Origin: Bacillus stratosphericus
GTDB taxonomy: Bacteria; Bacillota; Bacilli; Bacillales; Bacillaceae
Direction of reading: 5' to 3'
DNA: 37,432 nt
Assembly (NCBI RefSeq): GCF_020524495.1
Contig: NZ_JAIVLB010000029.1
Coordinates: forward strand, 1-37,432
Both the position numbers and the translations under genes were made by a program. Under the pieces are notes generated by a model. That model ran no database searches, was not told the origin of the DNA, and was given only the letters and a program-made list of their open reading frames with translations. Below are positions 1 to 8,517 of this stretch, piece by piece; positions within the stretch are counted from its first letter, which is position 1; every line of letters begins with the position of its first letter.

Positions 1-44
1 ACTTCTAATTGATTTCTTCTCTCTTCTTCACGTTTCGATAACAT
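1..44 (-). CDS. 5' end of an unidentified minus-strand gene (partial)
   Basis: Read on the minus strand, a G-rich ribosome site (GCGGGGG) lies six bases before an ATG at 44, giving MLSKREEERRNQLE before the window ends. An ATG at 50 is in the same frame but abuts the ribosome site, so 44 is the better start. The visible residues are highly charged and helix-prone; nothing identifies the family. Only 14 codons are visible, so this could be chance, but the ribosome site and a TATAAT-like -10 upstream (plus-strand 78-83) favour a real divergent gene. Confidence 0.35.
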   Translation of the reverse strand, partial: MLSKREEERRNQLE

Positions 45-84
45 GTTCATCCCCCGCAGAATTGTGTTATTACCCTTATTATAC

Positions 85-138
85 AAAAAAGCTTGTAGAC
101 TTTGTCTACAAGCTGATGGCTTCCTCTTTGGAAGCCAT
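85..138 (-). terminator. Two back-to-back perfect hairpins, terminator-like on the minus strand
   Basis: Arms 90-100 and 104-114 form a perfect 11-bp stem with a 3-nt loop. Arms 116-124 and 130-138 form a perfect 9-bp stem with a 5-nt loop. Read on the minus strand, the first stem is followed by six T, the standard form of an intrinsic terminator. On the plus strand the second stem is followed only by TTTCTTC. The minus-strand -10 (78-83) and a possible -35 (TAGACA, plus 103-108, 19-bp spacer) overlap the first hairpin, so terminator and promoter appear superimposed. Confidence 0.55.
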
Positions 139-206
139 TTCTTCGTATGAGTCATGAAACAAACGCACACGATAAGACTGTTCCGCAAAAGGTGGTTGAT
201 CACATT

Positions 207-662
207 TTGAGAACATGTCGAGAGCTTGAAGGAATACCGATCTATACAGATAAGCTGTCTCATTCACTTGGTTCCATCAAAGATATTTGCTTATTAGCCG
301 GCGGGAGCTGCGGGGGATACATGTTAGATGAAAAAAAAGACTGTGCATTCATTCCGTTCTCAGCTGGCGACAAGCTAACAGACAAAGGTCTATATGTGAG
401 CTGTCAGGAGGGGATCGGTGTGAATTCCTCTACCCCATACTTCTTATTTTCAAAATTAAAAAAGAAAATGCTGCAAGCACCCAATAGTGAAAATTTAGGT
501 ATTTTGGAAGATGTATACTTTTGCGCTTATTCGGGCACAATCGTAGCATATGAACTTTCGGACGGCTTCTTTACAGAGCTATCAGGAATTCGAAAACAGC
601 TGTATGCTGCTGGAACCTTGATAAACGTTGAAAAAGAAGCACTAGTTCTAAACCGAACGTAA
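207..662 (+). CDS. yrrD: YrrD-like protein, probable PRC-barrel domain
   Basis: A protein of about 151 aa. Near the N-terminus, ELEGIPIYTDKLSHSLGSIK followed by a hydrophobic-then-GYML stretch resembles the PRC-barrel pattern (LKGLPVY...G.I.D...). These small beta barrels are found in RNA-processing and photosynthetic reaction-centre proteins and in many Bacillus proteins of unknown role. Start choice: an in-frame ATG at 147 has no ribosome site. A TTG at 207 is preceded by AAAGGTGGTTGATC (188-201), close to a perfect anti-16S match, so I chose TTG. It lies four genes before alaS and runs directly into yrzR, consistent with yrrD in B. subtilis. The function is unknown. Confidence 0.7.
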   Translation: MRTCRELEGIPIYTDKLSHSLGSIKDICLLAGGSCGGYMLDEKKDCAFIPFSAGDKLTDKGLYVSCQEGIGVNSSTPYFLFSKLKKKMLQAPNSENLGILEDVYFCAYSGTIVAYELSDGFFTELSGIRKQLYAAGTLINVEKEALVLNRT

Positions 663-675
663 AGAGGTGCTGATT

Positions 676-867
676 ATGCTCATTTGCCCAAATTGCAAAT
701 GTAAAGACATCGGAAAAATTGGGGTCAATCAATATTATTGCTGGAGCTGTTTTATTGAATTGACGCTGTCAAAAGGCAAAATATCTACACACCAAGTGGA
801 GGAAGACGGTACACTAAGCAGTTTAGATGATCTGTTTAGTGATGATGAACGGTCAATTCAACTATAA
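676..867 (+). CDS. yrzR: Small zinc-ribbon-like protein, YrzR-like
   Basis: A 63-aa protein with N-terminal CPNCKCKDIG and a second pair YYCWSC, giving Cys-X2-Cys ... Cys-X2-Cys, a likely zinc ribbon. The C-terminal half is acidic (SSLDDLFSDDE). Start at ATG 676 follows AAAGAGGTG (661-669) with normal spacing. The GTG at 667 lies inside that ribosome site and is rejected. It begins 13 bp after yrrD stops, so the two are probably co-transcribed. The name YrzR rests on neighbourhood and length from memory. The function is unknown; the Cys pairs suggest metal or nucleic-acid binding. Confidence 0.7.
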   Translation: MLICPNCKCKDIGKIGVNQYYCWSCFIELTLSKGKISTHQVEEDGTLSSLDDLFSDDERSIQL

Positions 868-887
868 GTGTTAAGGGGGAATTTCGA

Positions 888-1019
888 ATGGGAAAAATGA
901 CTTCTTCACTATTAACGCTTGGTGCAGGCGCACTAGCATATCACTTTGCAAGTCAATATGATATGCCATCTAAGCGGGATATGAAAAAGCTAAGAAAACG
1001 TGTTATGCGAATGCTTTAA
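888..1019 (+). CDS. yrzQ: YrzQ-like small protein (DUF3918 type)
   Basis: A 43-aa protein: a short Gly/Ala-rich hydrophobic N-terminal helix (LLTLGAGALAYHFA) followed by a strongly basic tail (KKLRKRVMRML). It is preceded by AAGGGGGA at 873-880. The pattern of hydrophobic helix plus basic tail matches the DUF3918 family I associate with YrzQ; its function is unknown. It follows yrzR by 20 bp and is followed at once by a terminator, so it ends the yrrD-yrzR-yrzQ unit. In B. subtilis, as I recall, glnQHMP lies between this unit and yrrI; those genes are absent here. Confidence 0.7.
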   Translation: MGKMTSSLLTLGAGALAYHFASQYDMPSKRDMKKLRKRVMRML

Positions 1020-1026
1020 ACAAAAT

Positions 1027-1060
1027 GGACATCCACTATAAGCGGCGGATGTCCTTTCAT
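1027..1060 (+). terminator. Terminator after yrzQ
   Basis: GGACATCC at 1027-1034 pairs perfectly with GGATGTCC at 1047-1054. A moderately T-rich tail (TTTCATTATTTC) follows. Confidence 0.75.
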
Positions 1061-1163
1061 TATTTCTGTACTCTAATCGGCGTGCAAGTAAGGATAAGCG
1101 GAAATTAACAGCTAACAGTGATTTTGGATGGATCTGTATGTTTTATGTGTTTTCATTACAAAG

Positions 1164-1192
1164 TTAGGACAAATTTTATTTACATGGATAAT
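1164..1192 (+). promoter_or_regulatory. Possible SigA promoter of yrrI
   Basis: TTAGGA (1164-1169), a 17-bp spacer, then GATAAT (1187-1192), 41 bp before the yrrI start. The -10 is good (5/6) but the -35 is weak. Confidence 0.4.
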
Positions 1193-1232
1193 TGCAGGAA
1201 TTGGTTAAACAATAAGAAAAGAGGTGAAATAG

Positions 1233-2297
1233 GTGAAGAAACGTCCGATCCAGTTTCTGATATATGCTGCAGGTGTATTGCTTGTCCTTGCATCCTTACT
1301 CATTTTGGTTCAGCTCGACGAGTTATGGATGCCTATTTTTTTATTGCTAAAAGCTGTTCTCATTCCACTTCTCATCGCCATTTTTATTTCTTATTTGCTT
1401 TATCCAATTGTTGAAAGACTGCATGGGCGAGGCTTGCCAAGAACAGTCAGTCTCTTATTGATTTATGTGCTGTTTTTTGGAGGAATCGGTTTTGCGGTCT
1501 ATAAAGGAGCACCAGTGATGATCACGCAGTTAAATGAACTGTCAGAGCAAATTCCTGTGCTTGCCGAAACTTATAATGGCGCTTTATCTCATATTCACCG
1601 TCATACAAGCCATTGGCCTGACGGGCTGAATGATCGGCTTGATCGATTGATCGTCCAATCCGAGACGTATGCAGCAAATGGAGCGGAGCGGATGATTTTA
1701 AGCTGTAAAGTATTACTTGATTACGCATTGGTGGCAGCACTCATTCCTTTTCTTGTGTTTTATATGGTGAAAGATATGAATACAATGAAACGGGCAGCAT
1801 GGTACTTAACTCCGCCAATATTTCGGAAGAGGGGACATGCATTTGTGAAAGCAGTTGATGATTCTCTTGGTGATTATATTAGAGGGCAATTGCTTGTTTG
1901 TTCATTAATTGGGGGAGCAGCAGCTATCGTTCTCTGGCTATTTCATATCCCTTATCCGCTTGTACTAGGTATGCTGATTGGAGCAACGAATGTGATTCCG
2001 TATTTTGGGCCTATTATTGGTGCAATTCCGGCTGTATTTATTGCTTTTACCATCTCGATAAAGTCGGTCATCATTGTTCTGATCACAGTGGCTGTGCTGC
2101 AATTTTTTGAAAGTAGTGTCCTCAGTCCGTTGATTGTTGGAAGAAGTCTGCATATGCATCCTGTTGTCATTATGCTTGTTTTGCTCGCAGGAGGAGAGCT
2201 ATTTGGGTTAATTGGTATGATTTTAGCCGTACCATCCGCCGCTATTATCAGGGTGATCATTGTCCAATACATCCACATGAGACGAAGCGTTCATTGA
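1233..2297 (+). CDS. yrrI: AI-2E family transporter YrrI
   Basis: A 354-aa polytopic membrane protein. The N-terminal two hydrophobic segments (residues about 8-55), a hydrophilic loop (about 95-150), then five or more further membrane segments, and the conserved core with NVIPYFGPIIGAIPA and a late LIVG-type segment, are typical of the AI-2E / PerM permease family. The family includes TqsA-like and Na+/H+ antiporter-like members; the substrate cannot be told from sequence. Start GTG 1233 follows AGAGGTG with 6-bp spacing. The stop codon TGA (2295-2297) lies inside the -35 of the next promoter. It directly precedes alaS as in B. subtilis but is transcribed separately. Confidence 0.9.
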   Translation: MKKRPIQFLIYAAGVLLVLASLLILVQLDELWMPIFLLLKAVLIPLLIAIFISYLLYPIVERLHGRGLPRTVSLLLIYVLFFGGIGFAVYKGAPVMITQLNELSEQIPVLAETYNGALSHIHRHTSHWPDGLNDRLDRLIVQSETYAANGAERMILSCKVLLDYALVAALIPFLVFYMVKDMNTMKRAAWYLTPPIFRKRGHAFVKAVDDSLGDYIRGQLLVCSLIGGAAAIVLWLFHIPYPLVLGMLIGATNVIPYFGPIIGAIPAVFIAFTISIKSVIIVLITVAVLQFFESSVLSPLIVGRSLHMHPVVIMLVLLAGGELFGLIGMILAVPSAAIIRVIIVQYIHMRRSVH

Positions 2298-2322
2298 CAA
2301 GACGAGCCGAGTTGTCTATAAT
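2294..2322 (+). promoter_or_regulatory. Consensus SigA promoter for the alaS leader
   Basis: TTGACA (2294-2299), 17-bp spacer, TATAAT (2317-2322): a perfect housekeeping promoter. The -35 overlaps the yrrI stop codon. Transcription should begin near 2329, at the start of the T-box leader. Confidence 0.92.
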
Positions 2323-2329
2323 AATTTCG

Positions 2330-2588
2330 ATTCATACATATTGAATTCAATGACGGACCCGAGTACGTTAAAAAGCTGTTGCAGAGAGAGGCTTTATTTT
2401 GCTGAGAAAAGCCTTATCAGACCTTTAACGGAAGCTAGTCCCGAGTGCAGATAAACACTGCCGCTCTTATCCGGCGTTATCGGATGTGAAGGTGATAGAC
2501 GAACATGTCTATAATCAGGGTGGTACCGCGAGAGCATCTCGTCCCTGTGTAAGTAGTTTTATGCTTGCATAGGGGGGGATGTTTTTTC
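2330..2588 (+). promoter_or_regulatory. T-box leader (alanine) of alaS
   Basis: The diagnostic T-box AGGGTGGTACCGCG lies at 2517-2530. Stem I is visible: the lower stem GGAC...GTCC, the GAGTA motif, GTTAAA pairing with TTTAAC, an AGAGAG distal motif and the terminal stem-loop. The specifier loop reads GAA-GCT-A with GCU (alanine) at 2434-2436. Downstream, 2535-2580 forms a terminator ending in six T, mutually exclusive with the antiterminator that uses the T-box. By family knowledge, uncharged tRNA-Ala pairs with the specifier and T-box and lets transcription reach alaS. The promoter is immediately upstream. Confidence 0.95.
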
Positions 2589-2629
2589 GTTTGTGTGAGA
2601 TTGATGAAATGAAAAGGGAGGATTTTTGA

Positions 2630-5266
2630 ATGAAAACTTTAACTTCTGCTCAAGTACGTCAAATGTTTTTAGACTTTTTTAAAGAAAAAGGACATGCTGT
2701 AGAACCGAGTGCGTCCCTCGTGCCGCATGACGACCCAACACTTTTATGGATTAACAGCGGGGTAGCCACATTAAAGAAATACTTTGATGGCCGCGTGGTT
2801 CCTGACAATCCGCGTATTTGTAATGCGCAAAAGTCCATTCGTACGAACGATATTGAGAATGTTGGGAAAACGGCCCGCCATCATACGTTCTTTGAAATGC
2901 TTGGCAACTTCTCTATTGGTGACTATTTTAAAGAAGAGGCAATTGATTGGGCATGGGAATTCTTAACGAGTGACAAGTGGATTGGTTTTGACCCGAATTT
3001 GTTATCTGTTACTGTACACCCAGAGGATGAAGAAGCGTATATTCTTTGGAGAGATAAAATTGGTGTACCTGAAGAACGCATCATTCGCCTTGAAGGGAAT
3101 TTTTGGGATATTGGCGAGGGACCAAGTGGACCCAATACGGAAATTTTCTATGACCGCGGTGAAGCATACGGTAGCGATATTAATGATCCGGAATTATATC
3201 CAGGGGGAGAAAATGAGCGTTATTTAGAAGTGTGGAATCTCGTTTTTTCTGAATTTAACCATAATCCAGATGGTACTTACACACCACTACCGAAGAAAAA
3301 CATTGATACAGGGATGGGGCTTGAACGAATGGTATCTGTCATTCAAAACGTCCCTACGAACTTTGAAACAGACCTATTCATGCCAATTATTCGTGCGGTG
3401 GAAACAATCACTGGAGAAAGCTATGGAGAAACGAAGGAAAAGGATATATCATTTAAAGTCATTGCTGACCACATTCGGACTGTTGCCTTTGCCGTAAGTG
3501 ATGGAGCGCTTCCTTCCAATGAAGGCCGTGGATATGTATTAAGACGTTTGCTGCGCCGTGCTGTGCGTTATGCAAAAACCATCCATATCCACCGTCCATT
3601 TATGTATGATCTTGTACCAGTTGTCGCTGAGATCATGAAGGATTTCTATCCAGATGTACAAGCAAAAGTAGAATTTATTGCGAAAGTGATCAAAAATGAA
3701 GAAGAACGTTTCCATGAAACACTGAATGAAGGGTTAGCCATTTTGTCAGAAGTGATCAAAAAAGAAAGAGATAAAGGCAGCTCCCAAATTTCAGGTCAAG
3801 ATGTTTTTAAGCTTTACGATACATATGGATTCCCTGTCGAGCTGACAGAAGAATATGCAGAAGACGAGAACATGACAGTCGATAGAGATGGCTTCCAAGC
3901 GGAGATGGAGAAGCAGCGTGAACGTGCAAGAAATGCAAGACAAGATGTCGGCAGTATGAAGGTTCAAGGAGGTGCTCTAGGTGATATTAAAGTAGAGAGT
4001 ACCTTCGTTGGTTATGAAAATTTAACTACGACATCCCGGATCATTGAATTACTTCAAAATGGTGAAATGGTTGCAGAAGCACATGAAGGAGACACGGTGC
4101 AAATCTTATTAGATGAAACTCCTTTTTATTCAGAAAGCGGCGGACAGGTTGCAGATAAAGGGATATTAAAAAGTGCAGAAGCCATCATTGAAATTAGAGA
4201 TGTGAAAAAGGCGCCAAATGGTCAGCATGTCCATGAAGGATTGGTCGTAAGCGGCACGGTCCAAAAAGGATTTGAAGTGATTGCTGAAGTGAAATCAGCT
4301 CTTCGAAAAGGTATTGTGAAAAACCATACAGCGACTCATCTCTTGCATCAGGCGCTGAAAGATGTATTAGGCAGCCACGTGAACCAAGCAGGCTCATTGG
4401 TGAATGAAAACAGACTTCGCTTTGATTTCTCTCATTTTGGACAAGTGACAAAAGAAGAATTGTCACAGATTGAAAAAATCGTAAACGAAAAGATTTGGGA
4501 AGGTATTTCTGTTGCAATTGACTTAAAACCTATTGCTGAAGCAAAAGAAATGGGCGCAATGGCGTTGTTTGGCGAGAAGTATGGCGATATTGTCCGCGTT
4601 GTCCAAGTAGGCGATTACAGCATTGAGCTATGCGGCGGCTGCCATGTGCAAAATACTGCGGAAATCGGTCTGTTTAAAATTGCATCTGAATCGGGTATTG
4701 GTGCTGGAACACGCCGTATCGAGGCTGTAACTGGTAAAGGCGCCTATAGAGAATTAAATGACCAGCTTGCTATTCTAGAGAAGGCGGCTAGCGAGCTTAA
4801 GTCAAATACGAAAGATGTACCAAAACGAATCGTATCATTACAGGAAGACTTAAAAGAGGCTCAACGAGAGAACGAATCTCTTCTTGCGAAATTAAGTCAG
4901 GCAGAAGCAGGCTCTATTTTAGAAAAAGTAACAGATGTTGGCGGAGTAAAAGTGTTAACTGAAAAAGTCAATGCTAAAGACATGAATCATTTAAGAACAA
5001 TGGTAGATGACTTAAAAGCGAAATTAGGGTCAGCTGTCATCGTACTCGGAGCGGTTCAAAATGGAAAAGTAAACATTTCAGCAGGTGTGACAAAAAACGT
5101 CATCGCAAAAGGTCTTCATGCAGGGAAGCTTGTCAAGCAGGCAGCAGAAATCTGCGGTGGAGGCGGAGGCGGCCGTCCAGATATGGCTCAAGCAGGTGGA
5201 AAACAACCAGAAAAGCTTGAAGAAGCACTGGCAACTGTGAAAGAATCTGTCAAATCCGTTTTATAA
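2630..5266 (+). CDS. alaS: Alanyl-tRNA synthetase
   Basis: An 878-aa cytoplasmic class II synthetase that charges tRNA-Ala with alanine using ATP. The order is standard: catalytic core from residue 1 ([25 protein letters not shown]), tRNA-recognition region, editing domain with HTATHLLH (H566, H570) and CGGCH (C668, H672) which bind the zinc used to clear mischarged Ser/Gly, then a C-terminal C-Ala domain ending with a Gly-rich [15 protein letters not shown]. The ATG at 2630 follows GGGAGGA. It is full length with no anomalies. Expression is set by the T-box leader upstream. No clear terminator precedes yrzL, so readthrough is possible. Confidence 0.98.
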   Translation: MKTLTSAQVRQMFLDFFKEKGHAVEPSASLVPHDDPTLLWINSGVATLKKYFDGRVVPDNPRICNAQKSIRTNDIENVGKTARHHTFFEMLGNFSIGDYFKEEAIDWAWEFLTSDKWIGFDPNLLSVTVHPEDEEAYILWRDKIGVPEERIIRLEGNFWDIGEGPSGPNTEIFYDRGEAYGSDINDPELYPGGENERYLEVWNLVFSEFNHNPDGTYTPLPKKNIDTGMGLERMVSVIQNVPTNFETDLFMPIIRAVETITGESYGETKEKDISFKVIADHIRTVAFAVSDGALPSNEGRGYVLRRLLRRAVRYAKTIHIHRPFMYDLVPVVAEIMKDFYPDVQAKVEFIAKVIKNEEERFHETLNEGLAILSEVIKKERDKGSSQISGQDVFKLYDTYGFPVELTEEYAEDENMTVDRDGFQAEMEKQRERARNARQDVGSMKVQGGALGDIKVESTFVGYENLTTTSRIIELLQNGEMVAEAHEGDTVQILLDETPFYSESGGQVADKGILKSAEAIIEIRDVKKAPNGQHVHEGLVVSGTVQKGFEVIAEVKSALRKGIVKNHTATHLLHQALKDVLGSHVNQAGSLVNENRLRFDFSHFGQVTKEELSQIEKIVNEKIWEGISVAIDLKPIAEAKEMGAMALFGEKYGDIVRVVQVGDYSIELCGGCHVQNTAEIGLFKIASESGIGAGTRRIEAVTGKGAYRELNDQLAILEKAASELKSNTKDVPKRIVSLQEDLKEAQRENESLLAKLSQAEAGSILEKVTDVGGVKVLTEKVNAKDMNHLRTMVDDLKAKLGSAVIVLGAVQNGKVNISAGVTKNVIAKGLHAGKLVKQAAEICGGGGGGRPDMAQAGGKQPEKLEEALATVKESVKSVL

Positions 5267-5354
5267 TCTGTCAATGTAGTGTAGAATAAGGTATTAGATG
5301 AGCGGTTAGAAAAAAGCTTGCTAGTCGAATGTTGGAAGAGAGGTGCAAGAAGCA

Positions 5355-5621
5355 GTGAGTTCATTTGATAAGACAATGAAGTTTAACTTCTCTGATGATT
5401 CAGCTGAAACCAATGTGAATGAAGTGCTCATCACAGTTCATGACGCACTTCAAGAAAAAGGATACAACCCGATCAATCAAATTGTCGGATACTTGCTGTC
5501 AGGCGACCCTGCTTATATTCCAAGACATCAGGATGCACGCAACCTAATTCGTAAACTAGAACGAGACGAATTAATTGAGGAATTGGTTAAATCGTACTTA
5601 GAGACACATAAAGAGGCGTAA
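5355..5621 (+). CDS. yrzL: YrzL, IreB/UPF0297 family
   Basis: An 88-aa protein ([20 protein letters not shown]...), near identical to what I recall of B. subtilis YrzL. Its Enterococcus homologue IreB is a small protein phosphorylated by the PASTA kinase IreK that modulates cephalosporin tolerance; in Bacillus its role is unresolved. Start: GTG at 5355 is preceded by AGAGAGGTG (5337-5345). A GTG at 5343 sits inside that ribosome site and is rejected. It is 2 bp from ruvX, and the yrzL-ruvX-yrzB trio downstream of alaS is a conserved Firmicutes cluster. Confidence 0.93.
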   Translation: MSSFDKTMKFNFSDDSAETNVNEVLITVHDALQEKGYNPINQIVGYLLSGDPAYIPRHQDARNLIRKLERDELIEELVKSYLETHKEA

Positions 5622-5623
5622 AC

Positions 5624-6040
5624 ATGAGAATTTTAGGCTTAGATTTAGGCACGAAAACCCTTGGTGTTGCGATCAGTGATGAAATGGGATGGACAGCACA
5701 AGGGATTGAAACAATTAAAATTGATGAAGCAGGCGGAGACTTTGGTCTCAGTCGCCTGTCTGACATCATTGCGAAATACGGGGTGGATAAAATCGTCCTT
5801 GGCTTTCCTAAGAATATGAATGGTACGGTCGGTCCAAGAGGAGAGGTTAGCCAATCATTTGCGAAAGTGTTAAAAAACACGTACAATGTTCCTGTTGTGC
5901 TTTGGGACGAGCGTCTGTCTACGGTGGCAGTAGAAAAAATGCTCATCTCAGCAGATGTGAGCAGACAAAAGCGTAAAAAAGTCATTGATAAAATGGCGGC
6001 TGTCATGATCCTCCAAGGGTATTTAGACAGTTTAAATTAA
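5624..6040 (+). CDS. ruvX: Putative pre-16S rRNA nuclease / Holliday junction resolvase-like RuvX (YqgF)
   Basis: A 138-aa RNase H-fold protein. The first strand carries the catalytic Asp in [37 protein letters not shown] (Glu) and the terminal [14 protein letters not shown] (Asp) are the other YqgF signatures. Homologues trim the 5' end of 16S rRNA and have been proposed as a RuvC-like resolvase; these data do not separate the two roles. It lies 2 bp after yrzL and 15 bp before yrzB, clearly one operon. B. subtilis name: yrrK. Length is normal. Confidence 0.95.
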   Translation: MRILGLDLGTKTLGVAISDEMGWTAQGIETIKIDEAGGDFGLSRLSDIIAKYGVDKIVLGFPKNMNGTVGPRGEVSQSFAKVLKNTYNVPVVLWDERLSTVAVEKMLISADVSRQKRKKVIDKMAAVMILQGYLDSLN

Positions 6041-6055
6041 AATGAGGTGAATCAA

Positions 6056-6337
6056 ATGGAACACGGAGAAAAGCAAATTACAATCGTTGATGATAATGGA
6101 AATGAACAGCTTTGCGAAGTACTATTTACTTTTGAAAGCGACCATTTTAACAAATCATATGTTCTTTACTACCCAATTTCTGAGCAAGACAACGAAGAAA
6201 TTGAAATCCATGCATCAAGCTTCACACCGAACGAAGACGGCGAAGATGGCGAGCTAGAGCCAATTGAAACTGATGAAGAGTGGGACATGATTGAAGAAAC
6301 GTTAAATACGTTCTTAGATCAAGAAGACGCAGAATAG
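6056..6337 (+). CDS. yrzB: YrzB, DUF1292 family
   Basis: A 93-aa very acidic cytoplasmic protein (long Asp/Glu runs, [15 protein letters not shown] near the end), matching the DUF1292 family, of unknown function. Start ATG 6056 follows GAGGTGA (6044-6050); a GTG within the ribosome site was rejected. It is the last gene of the yrzL-ruvX-yrzB unit and is followed by a good terminator. Confidence 0.92.
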   Translation: MEHGEKQITIVDDNGNEQLCEVLFTFESDHFNKSYVLYYPISEQDNEEIEIHASSFTPNEDGEDGELEPIETDEEWDMIEETLNTFLDQEDAE

Positions 6338-6344
6338 AACAAAC

Positions 6345-6392
6345 AAAAGGCCTGTGAACATGATCTGAGTGATCTTTTTCACAGGTCTTTTT
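6345..6392 (+). terminator. Terminator after yrzB
   Basis: A 14-bp stem with one G-U pair, arms 6345-6358 and 6378-6391, ending in a T-run. Confidence 0.85.
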
Positions 6393-6401
6393 CACATCTT
6401 T

Positions 6402-6434
6402 TATGTTAACTTATTTCATTTTTTTGTTGACATA
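6402..6434 (+). promoter_or_regulatory. BirA-type biotin operator overlapping the bioY promoter
   Basis: Inverted half-sites TATGTTAAC (6402-6410) and GTTGACATA (6426-6434), one mismatch between them, separated by 15 bp. This is the architecture of Bacillus BirA operators (TTGTTAAC-N14/15-GTTAACAA). The right half-site contains a -35 TTGACA (6427-6432). A 17-bp spacer leads to a weak -10 (TACTCT). Inference: biotin-loaded BirA would block initiation of the bioY-yhfT-yhfS operon. Confidence 0.8.
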
Positions 6435-6487
6435 TATAACTGGAACTTTTACTCTATTTTTATCAAAGAATCCAATGAGGGGCATGA

Positions 6488-7057
6488 ATGTTGAAAATTC
6501 AAGATATGATGCAAATGGCGTTAATGACTGCAGTCATGGGGATGTTAGGATTGATCCCGCCTATTTTACTTACGTTTACACCTGTACCGATCACGTTGCA
6601 AACCGCGGGTCTTTTGCTTGCAGGGGGTCTGTTAAAGCCAAAACAAGCGCTAATCAGTTTACTTCTTTTTCTTCTGATTGTAGCATCAGGCGCTCCGCTT
6701 TTGTCTGGAGGGAGAGGCGGGATGAGTGTCTTTTTTGGGCCAAGCGGCGGCTTTTTACTTGCTTATCCAGTAGTTGCCTTTATGATTAGCCTGTGGCTGA
6801 ATCGGCTGAAAAAAGTAACTGCTTTGCGTCTTTTTATGATATATGCCGTATGCAGTATCAGTATTTTGTATTTATGCGGCATTCCCTTTCAGGCCATGAT
6901 GATGCAAATAAAGGTCACACAAGCAGCACTGCTCAGTTTGATTTATATACCAGGTGACCTTATCAAAGCTGGAATGTGTGCTGTTTTCACGGTAAAAATC
7001 ATCCAAGCGATGTCCTATGGAAAAAGGGACATACATCAAGGGAGGCGAGTGGTTTGA
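6488..7057 (+). CDS. bioYB: BioY-type biotin transporter
   Basis: A 189-aa hydrophobic protein with about six membrane segments; the N-terminal TPVPITLQTAGLLLAGGLL and GGRGGMSVFFGPSGGFLLAYP are classic BioY signatures. BioY is the substrate-binding S-component of the biotin ECF transporter, working alone or with an EcfT/EcfA module encoded elsewhere. ATG 6488 follows GAGGGG. It overlaps the start of the next gene (TTGA) and lies under a BirA-type operator, which agrees with biotin uptake. By gene set it corresponds to yhfU (bioYB) of B. subtilis rather than yuiG. Confidence 0.93.
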   Translation: MLKIQDMMQMALMTAVMGMLGLIPPILLTFTPVPITLQTAGLLLAGGLLKPKQALISLLLFLLIVASGAPLLSGGRGGMSVFFGPSGGFLLAYPVVAFMISLWLNRLKKVTALRLFMIYAVCSISILYLCGIPFQAMMMQIKVTQAALLSLIYIPGDLIKAGMCAVFTVKIIQAMSYGKRDIHQGRRVV

Positions 7058-8517
7058 TCAAAATAACTGAAAACTATGCGGCTCATGCAAACATCAAGCC
7101 TGATCATATCGCTATCATAGATGAAAAAGAGAGCATCACCTATCAAGAATGGCATGAGCGTGTGGAGACATCAGCACAGTGGTTAAAAGAAACGGCTCAT
7201 CAGCAAAAAAGAGTCGCTTTTTTATTATCAAATGGTGTTCCGTTTCTACAAATGTTTGCTGGCGCTGCTGCCGCAGGCTGGACAGCCGTTCCTCTTGACC
7301 CGAGATGGCGTCATGTAGAATGTGTAGAAAAGCTCTTGTTAAGTCAATCAGATCTAGTCATTATTGACGATCGATTTATGAAAAGATTTGAAAAGAACAA
7401 GTTAGACATGCCTGTGTTTTCTTTATCTGAATGGGAAGAAAGAATGAACCTGATGACAACCGTTCAAACGAACAAACACGATACCAAGGAAGACCCTGTC
7501 TTTTATATGGGATTTACTTCAGGATCAACTGGATCGCCCAAAGCCTTTATCAGGCGTCAGCATTCATGGATAGAGAGTTTTCAAATGACGGCCTCTGCCT
7601 TTGGAATCACTCATAAAGATCATGTTCTCATTTTAGGCACACTCTTATCCTCTCATTTTTTATATGGTGCCATTAGTACACTTTACTTTGGAGGCACAGT
7701 GACATTGCTAGAGAAATTTTCTCCAGTAAAAGGAAAAAAAGTTTTAGAGAGAGAAGGCATTACTGCTATTTATACTGTCCCTACAATGACAGAGTCTTTA
7801 CTGAAGATTGATGCTTTTGGAGACCATCCACTTCTAGTCATATCATCCGGGGCGGATTGGGGAATCTCTTCAAAAAAACAACTAGTCACCAACTATCCCC
7901 ACGTCACATTTTTTGATTTCTATGGGACATCAGAGTTAAGCTTTGTCTCCTATTTATCTTCAGACGACTTTCTGCAAAAACCTCATTCTGTCGGACGTCC
8001 TTTCTCTACAGTTCAAGTTGAAGTGAGAAGTGCTGACCAAACCATATGTCAGCCATATGAAACAGGCAGAATTTATGTGAAAAGTCCGATGTCTTTTTCG
8101 GGCTATTTACACGAGGGAAAGCCGCCACAGGAGTGGCTCACAGTCTATGATATGGGGTGGCTGGACGAAGATGGATATTTGTATATGAGCGGCCGGGAAA
8201 ATGGCATGATCGTCTATGGAGGACTTAATATTTTTCCAGAGGAAATCGAGCGTGTGCTAAATAAGCAGCCGGAGGTAGAGCGGTCAATCGTGATTGGACT
8301 CCCTGATCCTTATTGGGGTGAAATCCCTGTTGCCATTATTGAAAAGGTTCAGCAGACGAAAACCATTCGGGAAGCGGTTAAAGAAAAACTAGCGTCTTAC
8401 AAAGTACCAAAAAAATGGCTGGTCATCGACCAAATGATTGAAACATCCGGCGGAAAAATTGCACGTGCTAGCATGAAAAAGTGGGCAGAGGAACAATTGT
8501 CATGCAAGCAGTCATAG
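7054..8517 (+). CDS. yhfT: AMP-forming acyl-CoA ligase, YhfT-like
   Basis: A 487-aa adenylate-forming enzyme. The P-loop FTSGSTGSPKAF, FYGTSE (A5-type motif), YDMGWLDEDGYLYMSGR (A7/A8) and the C-terminal GGKIARA with the catalytic lysine are all present. It should convert a carboxylic acid to its acyl-CoA via an acyl-AMP. Start: TTG 7054, preceded by AAGGGAGG with 9-bp spacing and overlapping the bioY stop (TTGA). In-frame codons further upstream lie inside bioY and lack a ribosome site. Under biotin control it may make an acyl-CoA for biotin precursor or salvage metabolism, but the substrate is not known. Confidence 0.9.
   Translation: MIKITENYAAHANIKPDHIAIIDEKESITYQEWHERVETSAQWLKETAHQQKRVAFLLSNGVPFLQMFAGAAAAGWTAVPLDPRWRHVECVEKLLLSQSDLVIIDDRFMKRFEKNKLDMPVFSLSEWEERMNLMTTVQTNKHDTKEDPVFYMGFTSGSTGSPKAFIRRQHSWIESFQMTASAFGITHKDHVLILGTLLSSHFLYGAISTLYFGGTVTLLEKFSPVKGKKVLEREGITAIYTVPTMTESLLKIDAFGDHPLLVISSGADWGISSKKQLVTNYPHVTFFDFYGTSELSFVSYLSSDDFLQKPHSVGRPFSTVQVEVRSADQTICQPYETGRIYVKSPMSFSGYLHEGKPPQEWLTVYDMGWLDEDGYLYMSGRENGMIVYGGLNIFPEEIERVLNKQPEVERSIVIGLPDPYWGEIPVAIIEKVQQTKTIREAVKEKLASYKVPKKWLVIDQMIETSGGKIARASMKKWAEEQLSCKQS

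Noticed and set aside
2-160. Open plus-strand frame at the window start, considered as the end of recD2
   Set aside because: The translation (LLIDFFSLLHVSITCSS) has no resemblance to a helicase C-terminus and crosses two hairpins.
147-206. N-terminal extension of YrrD from ATG 147
   Set aside because: No ribosome site, whereas TTG 207 has a near-perfect one and begins close to the conserved domain.
1118-1414. 98-codon plus-strand frame overlapping the start of yrrI
   Set aside because: Cys-rich implausible product, no ribosome site, and most of it lies inside the clear yrrI frame.
5587-6006. 139-codon minus-strand frame opposite ruvX
   Set aside because: Mirror of a strongly coding gene; no ribosome site or conserved content.
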